Shown here: piece by piece, positions 5,073 through 6,557 of the stretch
Position numbering within the stretch: position 1 is the first letter of the stretch
Layout: each line of letters begins with the position of its first letter
Assembly (NCBI GenBank): GCA_013329565.1
Contig: DUJZ01000009.1
Location: 1-6,557 of the forward strand
Direction: 5' to 3'
Source: Methanomassiliicoccales archaeon
Lineage (GTDB): Archaea; Thermoplasmatota; Thermoplasmata; Methanomassiliicoccales; UBA472
DNA: 6,557 nt
Program-made: the position numbers and the translations under genes
Notes under the pieces: model-generated
What the model saw: only the letters and a program-made list of their open reading frames with translations
Told to the model about the DNA's origin: nothing
The model's database searches: none

Positions 5073-6557
5073 TTACTTCCGGCGCCTCATGACCACTACC
5101 GCGGCCACGATGAGCAGGATGATGACCAGTACCCCGACCACCGCCAGGATGGCTCCTATGTCGCTTTCCTCTTCGCCCTCGATGGTGAGGTCCTGGTAGG
5201 ACTGGTCGAGCACCACGTCGGTGCTCTTCTCACCGGACTCGAAGTCAGCGGTTATGGTGTACGGGTTGAACCCATCGTCCTTGCCCTCGGAGGTGTAGGA
5301 GTACTGCGTCAGCAGTATCTTGACCTTGCCGTCGGCATCGGTGGTGCCATTGTAGACGATTTCGCCCTTGGCGTTCTTTATGAGCACCGATATGTTGACC
5401 GCCGGATCGCCCTCGTCCAGGAAGGATATGGTCAGCCAGGTGCCCTCATTGAGGCTGTGGGAGTCCATGACCTTGGCCTTGGAGTAGTTGGTGGCGATGT
5501 TGTAGACGTTCGAACCGCCGAAGACGAAGTAGTCGAAGTCGCCCGCCAGGAGCGTGGCGCCTTCTACCCAGGCCTCAGAAGACTCGAGCACTAACGCATC
5601 GTCCAGCACCTCGATGGTGGAACCGTCCACCCACACCTGGGAGCGGGCTGCGTACAGACCGTTCAGGGTGTAGATGTTGAGCGAGTAGTTGTACATCTCG
5701 CCTTCGTTGGCGTGGGGCACGTTGAGAACGATGGTCCTCACGTCGTCGGCGAAGTGTATCTCGCTGTCCACCGCGTACAGGGCGTAGTTCACCAGACCGT
5801 ACACGTTTCCGCTGGTGCGCACCGTGGATCCCTCGGACCAGATACCGTTGTGGGCCTTGACCCAGGACCCGATGTCGGACCAGCTGGAGGCCAGGATGGA
5901 ATCCATGGCCGCCTGCGGGTCTTCGATGGTGGCCTCGATGCCGCCTTCGCCGGTGAGGTTCACGAAGTGTCCGAGGATGGGCGCGTAGTTGGCTATCACC
6001 TGGAACATGTTGGTGTAGCCGATCTCGTTGTCCTCCACGCTCACGTCGCTGTTGCGCAGCAGTACCTCCACCTTGTTCAGGAGGAAGATGTTGTCGTGTA
6101 TGGCGCCGGTGCAGTTCTCGGCCAGCAGCCCGGCCATGGAGTTGGCGACTATGAGGTTGTCATAGATGCCGCCCATGTCCATTCCGTTGGCGTAGATGCC
6201 CACCGCGTACAGGGCGATTATGTTGCTGACGATGCTCGGGGTAGCCCCGTTCTTGACCACCACGCCGTACTCGTCGCTGTAACCTACGAACAGGTTGTCG
6301 GCGATCACCGCAGGGCAGCCATCAATGACCAGCTCGGTGTAGTAGAATGTGCTGGTCCTGATCTCCGCTTCCGCGGTCGGTCCGAGGTTGACATCCGTCT
6401 CGTCGAACACGCTCAGGCTGGCCCAGAAGGTGCCGGCCACATCGATGAACCAGCATTCCTCCACGTAGACGTCGCTCAGGGAGAGCAGGCCGCCCTCATC
6501 GACGGTCAGTCCTCCCTGTATCTCGATCCACGTGTCCTCTACGACCATGCTTCCACC
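5073..6557 (-). CDS. Membrane-anchored surface protein with right-handed beta-helix repeats and Ig-like domain (N-terminus cut by the window edge)
   Basis: The reading frame is open from base 6557 to TAA 5073-5075, 494 residues. The in-frame ATG at 6546-6548 is unlikely to be the true start, because no signal peptide follows it and the protein looks secreted. Numbered from that methionine, residues 1-180 are solenoid repeats of about 21-24 residues with a regular asparagine ladder (N85, N109, N131, N153, N174), typical of right-handed parallel beta-helices. A second solenoid stretch covers about 235-365. Residues about 366-448 form an Ig-like or carboxypeptidase-regulatory-like beta domain. 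An acidic linker (GEEESD) leads to a hydrophobic helix (464-487) ending in MRRRK, a C-terminal anchor with a positively charged cytosolic end. Six N-glycosylation sequons (N145, N197, N287, N354, N385, N400) suit an exposed protein. The role is unknown; such repeats occur in polysaccharide-active enzymes and adhesins, and I see no catalytic site. Confidence 0.88.
   Translation of the reverse strand, partial: GGSMVVEDTWIEIQGGLTVDEGGLLSLSDVYVEECWFIDVAGTFWASLSVFDETDVNLGPTAEAEIRTSTFYYTELVIDGCPAVIADNLFVGYSDEYGVVVKNGATPSIVSNIIALYAVGIYANGMDMGGIYDNLIVANSMAGLLAENCTGAIHDNIFLLNKVEVLLRNSDVSVEDNEIGYTNMFQVIANYAPILGHFVNLTGEGGIEATIEDPQAAMDSILASSWSDIGSWVKAHNGIWSEGSTVRTSGNVYGLVNYALYAVDSEIHFADDVRTIVLNVPHANEGEMYNYSLNIYTLNGLYAARSQVWVDGSTIEVLDDALVLESSEAWVEGATLLAGDFDYFVFGGSNVYNIATNYSKAKVMDSHSLNEGTWLTISFLDEGDPAVNISVLIKNAKGEIVYNGTTDADGKVKILLTQYSYTSEGKDDGFNPYTITADFESGEKSTDVVLDQSYQDLTIEGEEESDIGAILAVVGVLVIILLIVAAVVVMRRRK
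6021..6305 (-). repeat. Five tandem beta-helix coils encoded in the surface protein gene
   Basis: The encoded residues 82-176 (from the in-frame ATG at 6548) repeat a pattern of small or charged residue, Asn, Leu/Ile, then a hydrophobic strand. The instances are ADNLF, VSNII, YDNLI, HDNIF and EDNEI, spaced 24, 22, 22 and 21 residues. The repeat is at protein level only; the DNA copies have diverged, so this is an old structural repeat and not a recent duplication. Confidence 0.75.

Overview
The window reads as a gene-dense, GC-rich piece of an archaeal chromosome, most likely euryarchaeal. The strongest evidence is the gatD-gatE pair, which encodes the archaea-specific amidotransferase that makes Gln-tRNA(Gln). 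A HemK2/Mtq2-type methyltransferase of the archaeal/eukaryal form, start sites without Shine-Dalgarno signals, and a secreted beta-helix protein with a C-terminal membrane anchor agree with this. The Thermoplasmata/Methanomassiliicoccales side of the Euryarchaeota is my impression from protein style; it is not proven by the sequence.

Layout from left to right. (1) Positions 1-1211, minus strand: a rhomboid-family intramembrane protease with a C-terminal zinc-ribbon-like tail, followed with a 4-base ATGA overlap by a metallo-beta-lactamase-fold hydrolase that runs off the left edge. (2) Positions 1212-1264: a 53-base divergent intergenic stretch with one TATA-like element about 26-28 bases from both start codons, suggesting leaderless transcription in both directions. 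(3) Positions 1265-1831, plus strand: the methyltransferase, the only plus-strand gene, whose 3' end overlaps gatE tail-to-tail by 11 bases. (4) Positions 1821-4972, minus strand: gatD then gatE, overlapping by 1 base (or 4 if gatE uses GTG) and clearly an operon. (5) Positions 4973-5072: a 100-base AT-richer spacer with T-rich tracts that could end the upstream transcript and a likely gatD promoter. (6) Positions 5073-6557, minus strand: a surface protein with right-handed beta-helix repeats, an Ig-like domain and a C-terminal membrane anchor; its N-terminus lies beyond the right edge.

How the genes work together: GatD frees ammonia from an amide donor and GatE uses it to convert Glu-tRNA(Gln) to Gln-tRNA(Gln). 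The methyltransferase family modifies the GGQ glutamine of release factor aRF1, so the centre of the window has a translation theme. The rhomboid and hydrolase are probably co-expressed, but their substrates cannot be read from sequence. I found no RNA gene, CRISPR array, mobile element or phage-like module, and no convincing new multi-gene system. The most unusual points are the compact divergent promoter, the tail-to-tail overlap, the rhomboid/zinc-ribbon architecture and its coupling to the hydrolase.
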